Origin: an uncultured Caulobacterales bacterium
GTDB lineage: Bacteria; Pseudomonadota; Alphaproteobacteria; Caulobacterales; Caulobacteraceae
Reading direction: 5' to 3'
DNA: 64,000 nt
NCBI GenBank assembly: GCA_903862425.1
Contig: CAIOYC010000009.1
Coordinates: 310,001-374,000 of the forward strand
The position numbers were made by a program, and so were the translations under genes. The notes below the pieces were generated by a model. The model was not told the DNA's origin. It was given only the letters and a program-made list of their open reading frames with translations, and made no database searches. Positions 44,285-54,433 of the stretch are shown here, in pieces (position 1 is the first letter of the stretch; the number at the start of each line of letters is the position of its first letter).

Positions 44285-44310
44285 TCCCAATTGATCCCAT
44301 GTTAACCCAA
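44285..44310. promoter_or_regulatory. MraZ operator: three CCCA boxes at 10-bp spacing
   Basis: CCCA occurs at 44286-44289, 44296-44299 and 44306-44309, that is TGGG repeats on the minus strand with one helical turn between them. Arrays of TGGGN boxes separated by 5 bases are the known binding site of MraZ upstream of its own gene. They lie 77-101 bases before the mraZ start, fitting autoregulation of the dcw cluster. Confidence 0.75.
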
Positions 44311-44386
44311 TCATCGCGGGGTGGCGGTGTTTTGGGCAATCGCGTCTGGCCGGAAGGTCCGGGCGCGCTGGGGCGAAAGGGTCGTT

Positions 44387-44848
44387 GTGTTCCTCTCGAC
44401 GTTCGAGAAGCAGCTGGACGCTAAGCGGCGCATCGTCGTGCCGCAGGAGTTCCGCGCCGCTGCATCCTCGGGCCCGTTCGAAGGGATCATGTGCTTTCCG
44501 TCCTTCGAGGCGGACTGCCTGGAGGGCGGCGGCCAGGCCCTGTTCAACCGCTACGAAGCGCTGATCGAGGAGCTGCCGTTCGGCGACCCGCTTCGCACCT
44601 CCATCGAGTTTTCCGTCCGCGGCGGCCTGTCGCGCATGTCCTTCGACAGCGCCGGGCGCATCACCCTGCCCGAAACCCTGTGCGAACAGTTCAACCTCAC
44701 CGACTGGGTGGTGGTGGTCGGCCTCGGCGAGCGGTTCCAGATCTGGGAGCGCGAGGCGTTCCGCGTCTATCGCGAGGCGCAGCGTCTCGCCGCCCGCGCC
44801 GGCCTGGCCGAGCATCGGGCGCAGCAACGGGCGGCGAAGGTCGCATGA
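44387..44848 (+). CDS. mraZ: Transcriptional regulator MraZ
   Basis: A 153-residue protein with two AbrB-like SpoVT domains: [23 protein letters not shown] and [25 protein letters not shown]. MraZ forms a ring and represses the dcw operon by binding TGGGN repeats. GTG 44387 is chosen: AAAGG ends 6 bases before it and MraZ proteins begin at this Phe-Leu-Ser. Its stop overlaps the rsmH start by 4 bases (ATGA). Confidence 0.95.
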   Translation: MFLSTFEKQLDAKRRIVVPQEFRAAASSGPFEGIMCFPSFEADCLEGGGQALFNRYEALIEELPFGDPLRTSIEFSVRGGLSRMSFDSAGRITLPETLCEQFNLTDWVVVVGLGERFQIWEREAFRVYREAQRLAARAGLAEHRAQQRAAKVA

Positions 44849-45792
44849 CTGAAGCCCCGCATACCTCCGTCCTGCTCGGCGAGGTGCTCGACGTTCTCGA
44901 GCCTGCGCCCGGCAAGACCGTGATCGACGCCACCTTCGGCGCCGGCGGCTATGCGCGCGCCATCCTGGACCAGGGGGCGGAAGTCATCGCCTTCGACCGG
45001 GATCCCACTGCGCGCCGGTTCGCCGCGCCGCTGGAGGCTGGCGGTCATTTCCACCTGATCGGTCGGCGCTTCTCCGAGCTGGAGGACGGTCTGGCCGAAC
45101 TCGGCCGCGAGAACTGCGACGGCGTGGCCTTCGATCTCGGGGTCAGCTCCATGCAGCTTGACGAGGCCGAGCGCGGGTTTTCCTTCATGCGCGACGGTCC
45201 CCTCGATATGCGAATGGGATCGGATGGGATGACCGCCGCCGATCTGGTCAATTCCGCCGAAACCGCCGAGCTCGCCCGCATCTTCTGGCTCTATGGCGAG
45301 GAGAAGAAGTCACGCCATATCGCCAATGTGCTGGTGCGCCGCCGCGAAGCGCAGCCCTTCACCCGGACGCTCGACCTTGCCGAGGCGGTGGAGAAGGCGC
45401 TGGGCGGGCGTCGCGGCGCACCGACCCATCCCGCCACCCGCGTGTTCCAGGCCCTGCGCATCGCCGTCAATGACGAGCTCGGCGAGATCGAGGCCGGCCT
45501 CGCCGCCGCCGAGCGCGTGCTGGTCCCCGGCGGGCGGCTGGCCGTGGTGACCTTCCACTCGCTGGAGGACCGGATCGTGAAGGGCTTCTTCACCGAGCGG
45601 GCGGGGCGGCTGCCCTCCGGATCGCGCCATCTGCCGCCCACCGAGAAGGGGCCCGAGCCCACCTTCGACCTCTTGTTCAAGAACGCGCGCGCCCCGTCCG
45701 AAGCGGAAACGGCGGGCAATCCGCGCGCCCGCTCGGCCAAGCTGCGCGCCGGGATCCGTACGACCGCTCAAGCCTGGAGGCGCGCCGCATGA
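44845..45792 (+). CDS. rsmH: 16S rRNA (cytosine(1402)-N4)-methyltransferase RsmH
   Basis: A 315-residue SAM-dependent enzyme (formerly MraW) that methylates C1402 in the ribosomal P site. It shows [13 protein letters not shown], the SAM loop [48 protein letters not shown] and [13 protein letters not shown]. It overlaps mraZ and ftsL by 4 bases each (ATGA), so all three are translated in series. Confidence 0.97.
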   Translation: MTEAPHTSVLLGEVLDVLEPAPGKTVIDATFGAGGYARAILDQGAEVIAFDRDPTARRFAAPLEAGGHFHLIGRRFSELEDGLAELGRENCDGVAFDLGVSSMQLDEAERGFSFMRDGPLDMRMGSDGMTAADLVNSAETAELARIFWLYGEEKKSRHIANVLVRRREAQPFTRTLDLAEAVEKALGGRRGAPTHPATRVFQALRIAVNDELGEIEAGLAAAERVLVPGGRLAVVTFHSLEDRIVKGFFTERAGRLPSGSRHLPPTEKGPEPTFDLLFKNARAPSEAETAGNPRARSAKLRAGIRTTAQAWRRAA

Positions 45793-46184
45793 CCCGTATC
45801 CACTCGATGCTGATGCGCAAGGTGCGCGGCGTGCGCGTGCTCGATCTCGCGGGGGGCGCCTGTCTGGTGCTGATCGTGCTGGTGGTCTACGCCTCCAAGG
45901 CGGGAGCAGGGGCCGAAGGCGCCAAGATCGCCGACACCAACCGCCAGATTGCCGCCGAGGAGCAGCAGGTACGCGTACTGCGCGCCCAGCAGGCGGCCCT
46001 GACTCGTCCCGAGCGCCTGCGCAGCCTCGCCGCCCAGTACCTCAACATGGCGCCCACCGCGCCGAGCCGCGAGGTGACGCCCGAGGGCCTGCTGCAGATC
46101 CGGCAGATGACGCCCGCCCCGAACGCCCTAAATCATGCCGCCGCGCTGGCCCCGCCCGCGCCGGCCGCGGAGGTGGTGCGATGA
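45789..46184 (+). CDS. ftsL: Cell division protein FtsL
   Basis: A 131-residue bitopic membrane protein with one transmembrane helix ([19 protein letters not shown]) and a periplasmic coiled coil ([25 protein letters not shown]) followed by [15 protein letters not shown]. FtsL links FtsB/FtsQ to FtsW-FtsI at the septum. The identification rests on position between rsmH and ftsI as well as on topology, since FtsL sequences diverge. Overlaps both neighbours by 4 bases. Confidence 0.9.
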   Translation: MTRIHSMLMRKVRGVRVLDLAGGACLVLIVLVVYASKAGAGAEGAKIADTNRQIAAEEQQVRVLRAQQAALTRPERLRSLAAQYLNMAPTAPSREVTPEGLLQIRQMTPAPNALNHAAALAPPAPAAEVVR

Positions 46185-47968
46185 GTCCGATCGACCTTTC
46201 CGCCCCCTATCGCGCCCGGCCGACGGCCAGCCAGCTGTGGCGCTGGCTGGTGGAGGTGGTCTGGCGCATCGAGCATGCGTTCGAACGCTCGCGCGCCAAG
46301 GACCGGCCGGTGGACGACGCCCGCCTGCGCATCTTCCTGCTGCTGGCCCTGTTCACCCTGGCCTTCACCGGCGTCGCGCTCTCGGCGGGCAAGGTGGCCC
46401 TGTTTGCGAAGGGTCATGCGGCCTATGCGGCGGTCGAGCCGGCGGGGGCGCGCGCCACGCTGGAGGATCGCAACGGCATGCTTCTGGCGGCGGACCTGCC
46501 GAGCTTCGACCTCTATCTCGATCCGCGCGACGTGCTGGCTACCCACCGCGACGAGACCGGCGCAGCCCTGCTCGGCGTCCTGCCCAATATCCCCCGCGAG
46601 AAGATCGACGCGGCCTTCATCTCCGGCCGCCGCACCTTCCTGATCGGCGGGCTGACCCCGGCCGAAAGGGCCATGGTGCACGACCTCGGCCGTCCGGGAG
46701 TCGAGTTCGAGGAAACCCCCAAGCGCGTCTATCCGCTGGGCACGAGCGCGGCGCACCTGATCGGCTATGTGGAGCCGCGCGGCGCGGGCCTCGCCGGCGC
46801 GGAGCGGGCGCTGAACGATCAGATCGTCGCCGGTGGCGCGGCCGCCCAGCCGGTCCAGCTTTCCGTCGACCTCAAGGTCCAGGCAGCTCTGGAGGATGAA
46901 CTTGGCAAGGCCGTGTCGCGCTTCCAGGCCCTCGGCGGCGCGGGCATCGTGGTCGATGTGCATACCGGCGAGATCCTCGGCCTCGCCTCCAATCCCACCT
47001 TCGATCCGGGCGATATCGGCGCCTCCACGGCCGAGGGGCGGCGCAATCGCGTGGCCGGCTCGGTGTTCGAGGCCGGTTCGGTGTTCAAGGTCTTCACCCT
47101 CGCCGCCGGCCTCGATGCGGGCGCGGTGACCCCGGCCTCGGTGTTCGACGTGTCGCACCCGCTGGTGATCGGCAAGAACCGCCCCATCCACGATTTCGAC
47201 AAGGGCGACACCAGCCTGACCCTGGCCCAGGTCTTCACCCACTCCTCCAACATCGGCGCCAGCCACGTGGCGATGATGACCGGCGCGGACCGGATCGACC
47301 GCTACATGAAGGCGTTCGGCATATACGCCGCCGCGCCGAGCGAACTGGCGGAATCCACACGTCCCCTCGTGCCGCGCCGGGGCGCGGATGGGCGGCTGGA
47401 CGAGGGTGTGCTGGCCTATATGTCGTTCGGCCAGGGCCTGTCGGTGACGCCGCTGCAGATCGCCACGGGCATGACCTCGATCTTCAACGGTGGGACCTAT
47501 ATCCCCCTCACCATCCTCAAGCGCGACGCCCCGCCGGCCGGACGCCGGGTGCTGACCGAGAAGACAGCCCAGACCATGCTCGATTTCATGCGCCTGAACG
47601 TCACCGACCCCAAGGGTTCGGGCAAGAGCGCCGAGGTCCCCGGCCTGTTCGTCGGCGGCAAGACCGGCACGGCGCAGAAGGCCTCGGGCGGTCGATATAT
47701 GGAGAACGCCCGCGTCGCCTCGTTCGCCGCCGTCTTCCCGGCCACCGGCGCCCTCTCCGACAAGCGTTACTTCGTCTACATCCTGCTCGACGAGCCGCAC
47801 CCGGCGCCGGGTACGGGCGGATTCGCCACCGCCGGCTTCACCGCCGCCCCCACCGCCGGCGCCGTGATCAACCGTATCGCGCCCTTCCTCGGCGTGAAGC
47901 GCGCGCCCCTGGCGGTGACGCCGCCGAGCGCTTCCGCGGCGGTCTCCGCCGCCATGGGCGCGGACTGA
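46181..47968 (+). CDS. ftsI: Septal peptidoglycan transpeptidase FtsI (PBP3)
   Basis: A 595-residue bitopic class B penicillin-binding protein. It has an N-terminal anchor (about residues 51-67), a pedestal domain (RATLEDRNGMLLAADLPS), and a transpeptidase domain with SVFK (Ser300, Lys303), SSN in FTHSSNIGAS and KTG in VGGKTGTAQK. It crosslinks septal peptidoglycan with FtsW. Its TGA overlaps the ATG of murE by one base. Confidence 0.97.
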   Translation: MSPIDLSAPYRARPTASQLWRWLVEVVWRIEHAFERSRAKDRPVDDARLRIFLLLALFTLAFTGVALSAGKVALFAKGHAAYAAVEPAGARATLEDRNGMLLAADLPSFDLYLDPRDVLATHRDETGAALLGVLPNIPREKIDAAFISGRRTFLIGGLTPAERAMVHDLGRPGVEFEETPKRVYPLGTSAAHLIGYVEPRGAGLAGAERALNDQIVAGGAAAQPVQLSVDLKVQAALEDELGKAVSRFQALGGAGIVVDVHTGEILGLASNPTFDPGDIGASTAEGRRNRVAGSVFEAGSVFKVFTLAAGLDAGAVTPASVFDVSHPLVIGKNRPIHDFDKGDTSLTLAQVFTHSSNIGASHVAMMTGADRIDRYMKAFGIYAAAPSELAESTRPLVPRRGADGRLDEGVLAYMSFGQGLSVTPLQIATGMTSIFNGGTYIPLTILKRDAPPAGRRVLTEKTAQTMLDFMRLNVTDPKGSGKSAEVPGLFVGGKTGTAQKASGGRYMENARVASFAAVFPATGALSDKRYFVYILLDEPHPAPGTGGFATAGFTAAPTAGAVINRIAPFLGVKRAPLAVTPPSASAAVSAAMGAD

Positions 47969-49413
47969 TGGTCCAGCGGCTGTCCGACATCCTCAAGCGC
48001 CCGGTCGGAGACAGCGATCCGGAGATCGTGGGCGTGACGGCGGACAGCCGCAAGGTGGGGCCGGGCTTCCTGTTCGCCGCCCTGCCGGGCTCGGCCGCCG
48101 ACGGTCGCAAGTTCATCCCTCAGGCCGTGGCCGCCGGCGCCGCCGCCGTGCTCGCGCCCCTGCACACCCCCAGGGCGGAAGCCCCGGTGGTGCGCGCTCA
48201 TGACGTGAAGCGCGCCTATGCCCTGGCCGCACGCGCCTTCTATGGCTCCGAACCGGCGACCGTGGTGGCGGTGACTGGCACCAACGGCAAGACCTCCGTC
48301 GCCACCTTCTGCCGCCAGATCTTCGCCCGCTGCGGTCGTCAGGCCGCCAGCCTCGGCACCTTGGGCCTGCAGCTCGAAGGCGAGGACCTGACCGGGCCGG
48401 GCCTGACCACCCCGGACGCCGCCGACGTGGCGCGCCATGCCGCCGAACTGGCCGGGCGGGGCGTGACCCACCTGGCCATGGAAGCCTCCTCGCACGGCCT
48501 GGATCAGCGGCGTCTCGACGGGCTGACCCTGAAGGCGGCGGGGTTCACCAATCTCAGCCAGGACCACCTCGACTATCACGAGACCATGACCGCCTATCGC
48601 GAGGCCAAGCTTCGCCTGTTCACCACCCTGATGCCGCGCGGCGGCACTGCGGTGCTGAACGCCGATGCGGACGATTTCGGCGCCTTCGCCGCCGCCTCGG
48701 TGATGCACGGCCAGAGCGTGATGTCGGTGGGCGAGAGCGGGATGGGCCTGCGCCTCGTCTCGCGCACCGCCGAGCCCTCGGGCCAACGCCTGCACCTGCT
48801 GGCCGATGGTCGCGACTACGACGTTCTCCTGCCGCTGGCGGGTGACTTCCAGGCCTCCAACGTTCTGGTCGCGGCCGGTCTCTGCATCGCGGCGGGCGAG
48901 ACGGTCGAGGCCGTGCTGGCGGCGCTGGAGACCCTGAAGGGCGCGCCGGGACGCCTGCAGAGCGTCGGCTCCGGTCCGAACGGCGGCTAGGCCTATGTGG
49001 ACTACGCCCATACGCCGGACGGGCTCGTCACCGTGCTGAAGGCGCTGCGTCCGCACGCGACGGGGCGGCTGATCGTGGTGTTCGGCGCCGGTGGGGATCG
49101 CGACCGCGCTAAGCGTCCGCTCATGGGTAGGGCCGCCGCCGAACTGGCCGACATCGCCATCGTCACCGACGACAATCCCCGCAGCGAGGACCCCGCCGAC
49201 ATCCGTCGCGCGGTGCTGGAAGGCGCGCCGGACGCGCTGGAGCTCGGCGACCGCCGCGCCGCCATCCGCGCCGCCGCCGGTCAGTTGCGCGAAGGCGACG
49301 TGCTGGTGGTGGCCGGCAAGGGTCACGAGCAGGGCCAGATGATCGCCGGAGTGAACCATCCCTTCGACGACGTCACCGAGACGCGCGCGGCGCTGGGGGC
49401 CATCGGTGGCTGA
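47968..49413 (+). pseudogene. murE: MurE (UDP-MurNAc-tripeptide synthetase) with an in-frame amber codon
   Basis: A complete murE reading frame of 482 codons, except that codon 341 (48988-48990) is TAG. Before it are the N-terminal domain and ATP domain with GTNGKTS (residues 104-110), ending GRLQSVGSGPNGG. After it, in the same frame, the sequence continues at once with AYVDYAHTPDGLVTVLKAL and the meso-diaminopimelate motif DNPRSEDP, ending GKGHEQGQ. The usual residue at this spot is Glu or similar, so one base change (GAG to TAG) explains it. A GTG at 48997 could restart translation and give a separate 138-residue C-terminal domain. MurE is essential, so a sequencing error, readthrough or a working split protein must be considered. 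Overlaps ftsI by 1 base and murF by 8. Confidence 0.85.
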
Positions 49414-50818
49414 CCATACCCAAAATACCTCCGAGGAACGCGCCCCCTTGTGGACCGCCGCCGAGATCGCCGCCGCCACCGGTGGACAGGTCGAGGGGCC
49501 GCCTTTCGACGTCTATGGCGTCTCCATCGACAGCCGCGACATCACGCCGGGCGATCTGTTTGTCGCCCTGGCCGGGGAGCGCGACGGGCATGACTTCGCC
49601 GAGGGCGCCCTGGCCAGGGGCGCGGCGGCTGCTCTGGTCACCCGCACCATCCAGGGACCGGATATCCGGGTGGACGACACGTTGCGCGCGCTGGAGCGGC
49701 TGGGCGAGGCCGCCCGCGACCGCGCACCCCTGTGCCGCCGCGCCGCCGTTACCGGCTCGGTCGGCAAGACCAGCGTCACCCAGGCCATCGCCGCCGCCCT
49801 GAGGCTGGCCGGGCCGAGCCACAACTCGGTGAAGAGCTATAACAACCACCTCGGCGTGCCGCTGACCCTGGCGCGGATGCCGCGCGAGACCCGGCGGGCC
49901 GTGTTCGAAATCGGCATGAACCACGCGAACGAGATCACGCCCCTGTCCGGGTTCGTCCGCCCGCACGTGGCCGTGGTGACCGTGGTCGGCCCCGTTCACG
50001 TGGAGAACTTCCCGGACGGTGAAGCGGGCGTAGCCGGGGCCAAGGCGGAGATCTTCGACGGACTGGAAGGCGGCGGCGTCGCCATCCTCAACGCCGACGA
50101 CAAGTGGTTCGACCTGCTCCGCGCCGCCGCTCTGGCCAGGGGCGCCGAGGTACGCACTTTCGGGCGCGCGAGCGGCTCCACCGCCCGCCTGATCGACTTC
50201 GACGCGGGGGAGGGTGGCGCCACGGTGGTCGCCGAGGTGCATGGTCGCGCCCTCCGCTTCCCCCTGGCCCAGACCGGCGCGCACTGGGGGCTGAACGCCC
50301 TCGCCACCATCCTGGCCGTCGAGGCGCTCGGCGCACCGGTGGAGACCGCGCTCGAGGCCCTCGCCGTCTTCGCGCCGCTGGCCGGGCGGGGGGCTGAAAC
50401 ACGGCTGCAACTTCCCGCTGGCGTGATCACCGTCATCGACGAGAGCTACAACGCCAACCCCATCTCCATGCGCGCCGCCCTGCATACCCTTGGGGGACGA
50501 AGGGCGCGGCGGAAGATCGCGGTGTTGACGGACATGCTGGAGCTCGGACCCGACTCGGGCGAGGTCCATGCAGCGCTGGCCGGTCCGGTGGCCGAGGCGA
50601 GGGTGGACCTGCTGTTCGCCGCCGGTTCGGACATGCGCGCCTTGTTCGGCGCCGTGCCGGCCGCCCAGCGTGGCGGCTGGGCCAGGACGGCGTCCGAACT
50701 CGCGCCCGAAGTGGTCGCCGCGCTGCAGGATGGCGACGTGGTGATGGTGAAGGGCTCCAACGGCTCCAGGGCTTCGGCCGTGGTCGCCGCCATCAAGGCC
50801 GCCGGGGAAGGGTGCTAG
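49406..50818 (+). CDS. murF: UDP-MurNAc-tripeptide--D-alanyl-D-alanine ligase MurF
   Basis: A 470-residue cytosolic ATP ligase that adds D-Ala-D-Ala to complete the peptidoglycan stem pentapeptide. N-terminal GVSIDSRDITPGDLFVALAGERDGHDF, the ATP loop GSVGKTS (residues 117-123), SYNNHLGVPLTL, FEIGMNHANEI and VIDESYNANPISM are all present. The start is GTG 49406, inside the end of murE (8-base overlap). Its TAG directly precedes the mraY ATG. Confidence 0.96.
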   Translation: MADHTQNTSEERAPLWTAAEIAAATGGQVEGPPFDVYGVSIDSRDITPGDLFVALAGERDGHDFAEGALARGAAAALVTRTIQGPDIRVDDTLRALERLGEAARDRAPLCRRAAVTGSVGKTSVTQAIAAALRLAGPSHNSVKSYNNHLGVPLTLARMPRETRRAVFEIGMNHANEITPLSGFVRPHVAVVTVVGPVHVENFPDGEAGVAGAKAEIFDGLEGGGVAILNADDKWFDLLRAAALARGAEVRTFGRASGSTARLIDFDAGEGGATVVAEVHGRALRFPLAQTGAHWGLNALATILAVEALGAPVETALEALAVFAPLAGRGAETRLQLPAGVITVIDESYNANPISMRAALHTLGGRRARRKIAVLTDMLELGPDSGEVHAALAGPVAEARVDLLFAAGSDMRALFGAVPAAQRGGWARTASELAPEVVAALQDGDVVMVKGSNGSRASAVVAAIKAAGEGC

Positions 50819-51931
50819 ATGTTCTACTGGCTCTACCAGACGCTGGACCCGCACCAGCACTACATGCCGCTCCTGAACCTGATGCGGTATCTGACCTTCC
50901 GCACCGGTCTGGCGCTGTTCACCGCCCAGATCGTGGTCGGCTTGATGGGCAACCGCTTCATCGACTGGATGCGCACGAAGCAGGGCCGGGGCCAGCCGAT
51001 CCGCACCGACGGCATCGCCCGCCACGTGATCGAAAAGGCCGGCACGCCCACCATGGGCGGGGTGATGATCCTGGCCGGACTTCTGGTGGGCACCCTGCTT
51101 TGGGCGGACCTGTCCAACGTCTATGTATGGATGGTGCTGCTGGTGACCGTGGCTTTCGGCCTGCTCGGCTTCATGGACGACTACGCCAAGGTCACCAAGC
51201 AAACCACGGCGGGCGTCTCCTCCACCGTACGGCTGATCATCGAGTTCGCCGTCGCTGTAGGCGCGGTGCTGCTGATCATGCACTTTGCGCCCAAACCGCC
51301 GGACACTGGCCTGTCAACCTCCGTCGCCTTCCCGGTGGCCAAGAAGTTCCTGCTGAACCTCGGTTGGTTCTACGCCGCCTTCGGCGCCCTGGTGATCGTC
51401 GGCGCGGGCAATGCGGTGAACTTCACTGACGGTCTGGACGGGCTCGCCATCGTGCCGGTGATGATCGCCGCGGCCGCGTTCGGCTTCATCGCCTACGTGG
51501 TCGGCAACATCAAATTCGCCGACTACCTGCAGGTCCACTTCGTGCCGGACATCGGCGAGATCGCGCCCTTCTGCGGGGCCATCATCGGCGCCGGGATGGG
51601 CTTCTTATGGTTCAACGCCCCGCCCGCCCGCATCTTCATGGGCGACACCGGCTCTCTCGCCCTGGGTGGGGCCCTCGGCGCGGTGGCTGTGGCGGCCAAG
51701 CACGAGATCGTGCTGGCCATCGTCGGCGGCCTGTTCGTGATCGAGGCGCTCTCGGTCATCATCCAGGTCGGGTATTTCCGCATCTCCGGCGGCAAGCGCA
51801 TCTTCTTGATGGCGCCGATCCACCATCATTTCGAGAAGCTCGGCTGGAAGGAATCCACCGTGGTGGTGCGCTTCTGGATCATCGCCGCCGTGCTGGCCAT
51901 GCTTGGCCTCGCCACGCTCAAGTTGAGATAG
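50819..51931 (+). CDS. mraY: Phospho-N-acetylmuramoyl-pentapeptide transferase MraY
   Basis: A 370-residue polytopic membrane enzyme that makes lipid I by moving phospho-MurNAc-pentapeptide to undecaprenyl phosphate. Motifs: [54 protein letters not shown] and [17 protein letters not shown]. About ten hydrophobic helices. Starts immediately at the end of murF with no gap. Confidence 0.97.
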   Translation: MFYWLYQTLDPHQHYMPLLNLMRYLTFRTGLALFTAQIVVGLMGNRFIDWMRTKQGRGQPIRTDGIARHVIEKAGTPTMGGVMILAGLLVGTLLWADLSNVYVWMVLLVTVAFGLLGFMDDYAKVTKQTTAGVSSTVRLIIEFAVAVGAVLLIMHFAPKPPDTGLSTSVAFPVAKKFLLNLGWFYAAFGALVIVGAGNAVNFTDGLDGLAIVPVMIAAAAFGFIAYVVGNIKFADYLQVHFVPDIGEIAPFCGAIIGAGMGFLWFNAPPARIFMGDTGSLALGGALGAVAVAAKHEIVLAIVGGLFVIEALSVIIQVGYFRISGGKRIFLMAPIHHHFEKLGWKESTVVVRFWIIAAVLAMLGLATLKLR

Positions 51932-51947
51932 GGGAGGGAACCGGCCA

Positions 51948-53360
51948 GTGATCTCCGTCCGTGGCTTTCAGGGCAAGCGCATCGCGGTGTTCGGGCTCGC
52001 CCGTACCGGGCTGACGGCGGCGCGCGCCCTCGTGGCCGGCGGAGCGGAGGTCGCCTGCTGGGACGAGAAGGCGCCCGCCCAGGACGCCGCCCGCGCCGAA
52101 GGCCTTACCGTCACGGACCTGAACACCGCCGACTGGTCGGGCTTCGACGCCCTTCTGCTCTCGCCCGGCGTGCCGCTGACCCATCCCAAGCCGCACTGGA
52201 CCGTGGAGCGGGCCAAGGCCGCGGGGGTGGAGATCATCGGCGACGTAGAGGTTTTCGCCCGCACCGTCGCGGGCACCGATCCGGGCGGACGGCCGAAGGT
52301 CGTCGCCATCACCGGCACCAACGGCAAGTCCACCACCACCGCCCTGCTCGGCCACATCTGTCGCGAGGCGGGCAAGGACGCGCAGGTCGGCGGCAATATC
52401 GGCCTCGGCGTGCTCGGCCTCGAGGAGATGCACGGCGGCTCGATCTATGTGCTGGAGCTGTCGTCCTACCAGCTCGACCTGACCCGCAGCCTGAAGGCGG
52501 ACGCGGCGGCCCTGCTCAACATCACCCCCGACCATCTGGATCGGCACGGCGGCATGGACGGCTATGTGGCCGCCAAACGCCGGGTGTTCCAGAACCAGGG
52601 CAAGGGCGACACGGCGGTCATCAGCGTCGACGATCCGCACTGCCAGGCGATCTGCACCGAGCTGCTGGCCGCCAACCGCCGCACCATCCGCCCCATCTCC
52701 GCCGGGCGCGCCATCTCCAAGGGCGTCTACGCCCTGAACGGCATGCTCTATGACGCCACCGCCGAGCGCACCATGGAGGTCGCCGACCTCGCCCGCGCCG
52801 CCTCGCTGCCCGGCCGTCACAACTGGCAGAACGCCGCCGCCGCCTATGCCGCCGCCGTGGCGCTGGGTATCGACAGCGCCATGGTCGCCGATGCGTTGAT
52901 GAGCTTCCCTGGTCTTGCGCACCGGATGGAGAATATCGGCGCCATCGGCAAGGTGCGGTTCGTCAACGACTCCAAGGCCACCAATGCCGACGCCGCGCGC
53001 CAGGCCATGGCCGCCACGCCGCGCTTTCGCTGGATCGCCGGCGGGGTTTCCAAGGCGGGCGGGATCGAGCCCCTTGGCGACCTGTTCGGCCGGGTGGCCA
53101 AAGCCTATCTGATCGGCGAGGCAGCGGGTGATTTCGCCCGCACGCTGGACGGCAAGGCGCCCTACGCCCTGTGCGGCGACCTCGAAGCCGCCACCGCCCT
53201 GGCCTTCCAAGACGCCCTGGCCTCGGGCGAGGACGAGGTGATCCTGCTCAGCCCCGCCTGCGCCTCCTTCGACCAGTTCGCCGACTTCGAACAACGCGGC
53301 GACGCGTTCAGGGCCATCGTGGCGGCGCTGGGCGGCAGGGTCCAGCGCGCGGCGAGTTAG
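51948..53360 (+). CDS. murD: UDP-MurNAc-L-alanine--D-glutamate ligase MurD
   Basis: A 470-residue cytosolic ATP ligase adding D-Glu to UDP-MurNAc-L-Ala. N-terminal GKRIAVFGLARTGLTAARAL, ATP loop GTNGKST (residues 123-129), ELSSYQLDLT, NITPDHLDRHGGMDGY, FVNDSKATNADAARQAM and a final LLSPACASFDQFADFEQRGDAF. The start is GTG 51948 with GGGGAGGG upstream. The next expected dcw genes (ftsW, murG, murC) do not follow: the next gene is on the opposite strand and its stop overlaps the murD stop by 4 bases. Confidence 0.96.
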   Translation: MISVRGFQGKRIAVFGLARTGLTAARALVAGGAEVACWDEKAPAQDAARAEGLTVTDLNTADWSGFDALLLSPGVPLTHPKPHWTVERAKAAGVEIIGDVEVFARTVAGTDPGGRPKVVAITGTNGKSTTTALLGHICREAGKDAQVGGNIGLGVLGLEEMHGGSIYVLELSSYQLDLTRSLKADAAALLNITPDHLDRHGGMDGYVAAKRRVFQNQGKGDTAVISVDDPHCQAICTELLAANRRTIRPISAGRAISKGVYALNGMLYDATAERTMEVADLARAASLPGRHNWQNAAAAYAAAVALGIDSAMVADALMSFPGLAHRMENIGAIGKVRFVNDSKATNADAARQAMAATPRFRWIAGGVSKAGGIEPLGDLFGRVAKAYLIGEAAGDFARTLDGKAPYALCGDLEAATALAFQDALASGEDEVILLSPACASFDQFADFEQRGDAFRAIVAALGGRVQRAAS

Positions 53361-54433
53361 TCCTTCAGCCTAAAGCGGATTCTCGTCCGGAATGTCTTCT
53401 CGCCTGGCTTTGGACTCAGCTTGAGATGGCCGCTCTGCAGCATCCGTACGGCGGCTTCACCAAAGCCGTAGCCGGCTGGCGTTTCGGTCAAGGGACGACA
53501 TTGGCCTAGCGCAAGGCTGTCTGAGACCTGACACTCCACCTCCGCAGACCCCTCGACCTCCATGCGTTGGGCGCGCTCCGGATAATAGCGCGCTAGCCTG
53601 TCGGTGAAGTCGTCATGCGACGTGGACGCCTGGGCTGGCGACGGCAGGGCGGCAGCCGGACAGGCGCTAATTTCGAACCACGCAAGGGCGAAGGCCCCCC
53701 GATGGTCATGCGCGCAAACATAGCTTCCGACGGGGGTCTGATACATATCGTCGTCGACGGCAAAGTCGCCGGTCGGACGACCTGGCCATCCGGCGAGGTC
53801 CAGATAGTCTGCGGCAGCCCTGCCGTGGGTTTCGTGCTTGTCCAACACCTGGACGACATAGGTCTTGGAGGGCGCTTCGTCGAACGTCTGATCTAGGAGC
53901 GAGCCGAAGCCAAAGATGGCGGCTGCGGTCGATAGGCCACCGATTATGGCGTAGCTTTGCCGGAGGGATGTATCCAAGCGGGTGGTGTAGATGACCGTTC
54001 CGACGATCACGCCTAGTAGTCCGGCGGCGATGCCTAGGGTGAAAGGATCGTACAGCCGGTTCTTAGTCATGGCACCGATGGCGATTCCCAGCAGCGGCGA
54101 CATGGAAACGAGTCCGACCTGCGGCTGTACCTTGCTCGTCCCCATCCACAGGACCAGTCCGTTGAACAAGCGGATGACGGTAAGCCCGGCCAACGGCGCC
54201 AGCACTGCGGCGGCAGCGCCTACCCAATAGGGCTGCGGGAACATGGCCGCCCAGTAGGCGAGGGGAAGACAGATAGACGTGAAGCCGATGGTCACGGCCT
54301 TGGCGCGTGAAAGGTTGGCGTCGCGGGCCGCCGCGGTAGCGCCGAAGCGAGGGTCGTTTAGCACAGCAGCACGGTCGGCGGCGCGTTGTTCAGCGTCAGG
54401 GTCGGGGGCGCCCCTCAACCATGCCGCCACCAC
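53357..54433 (-). CDS. Membrane protein with C-terminal TonB-like domain
   Basis: A 358-residue protein. Several hydrophobic helices lie between residues about 45 and 185, then a soluble region and a C-terminal TonB-like domain (about 275-358): RYYPERAQRMEVEGSAEVECQV, then GYGFGEAAVRMLQSGHLKLSP. True TonB has one helix and a proline-rich linker, so this is not a standard energy transducer. The GTG start (54433 or 54430) has AAGGA just upstream and overlaps the preceding gene by 19 bases. Function unknown. Confidence 0.75.
   Translation of the reverse strand: MVAAWLRGAPDPDAEQRAADRAAVLNDPRFGATAAARDANLSRAKAVTIGFTSICLPLAYWAAMFPQPYWVGAAAAVLAPLAGLTVIRLFNGLVLWMGTSKVQPQVGLVSMSPLLGIAIGAMTKNRLYDPFTLGIAAGLLGVIVGTVIYTTRLDTSLRQSYAIIGGLSTAAAIFGFGSLLDQTFDEAPSKTYVVQVLDKHETHGRAAADYLDLAGWPGRPTGDFAVDDDMYQTPVGSYVCAHDHRGAFALAWFEISACPAAALPSPAQASTSHDDFTDRLARYYPERAQRMEVEGSAEVECQVSDSLALGQCRPLTETPAGYGFGEAAVRMLQSGHLKLSPKPGEKTFRTRIRFRLKD

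Noticed and set aside
48988-48990. murE TAG as programmed pyrrolysine or selenocysteine-like recoding
   Set aside because: Amber recoding to pyrrolysine needs machinery not known in this group, and the site is not a known recoded position; an error, nonsense change or restart is simpler.
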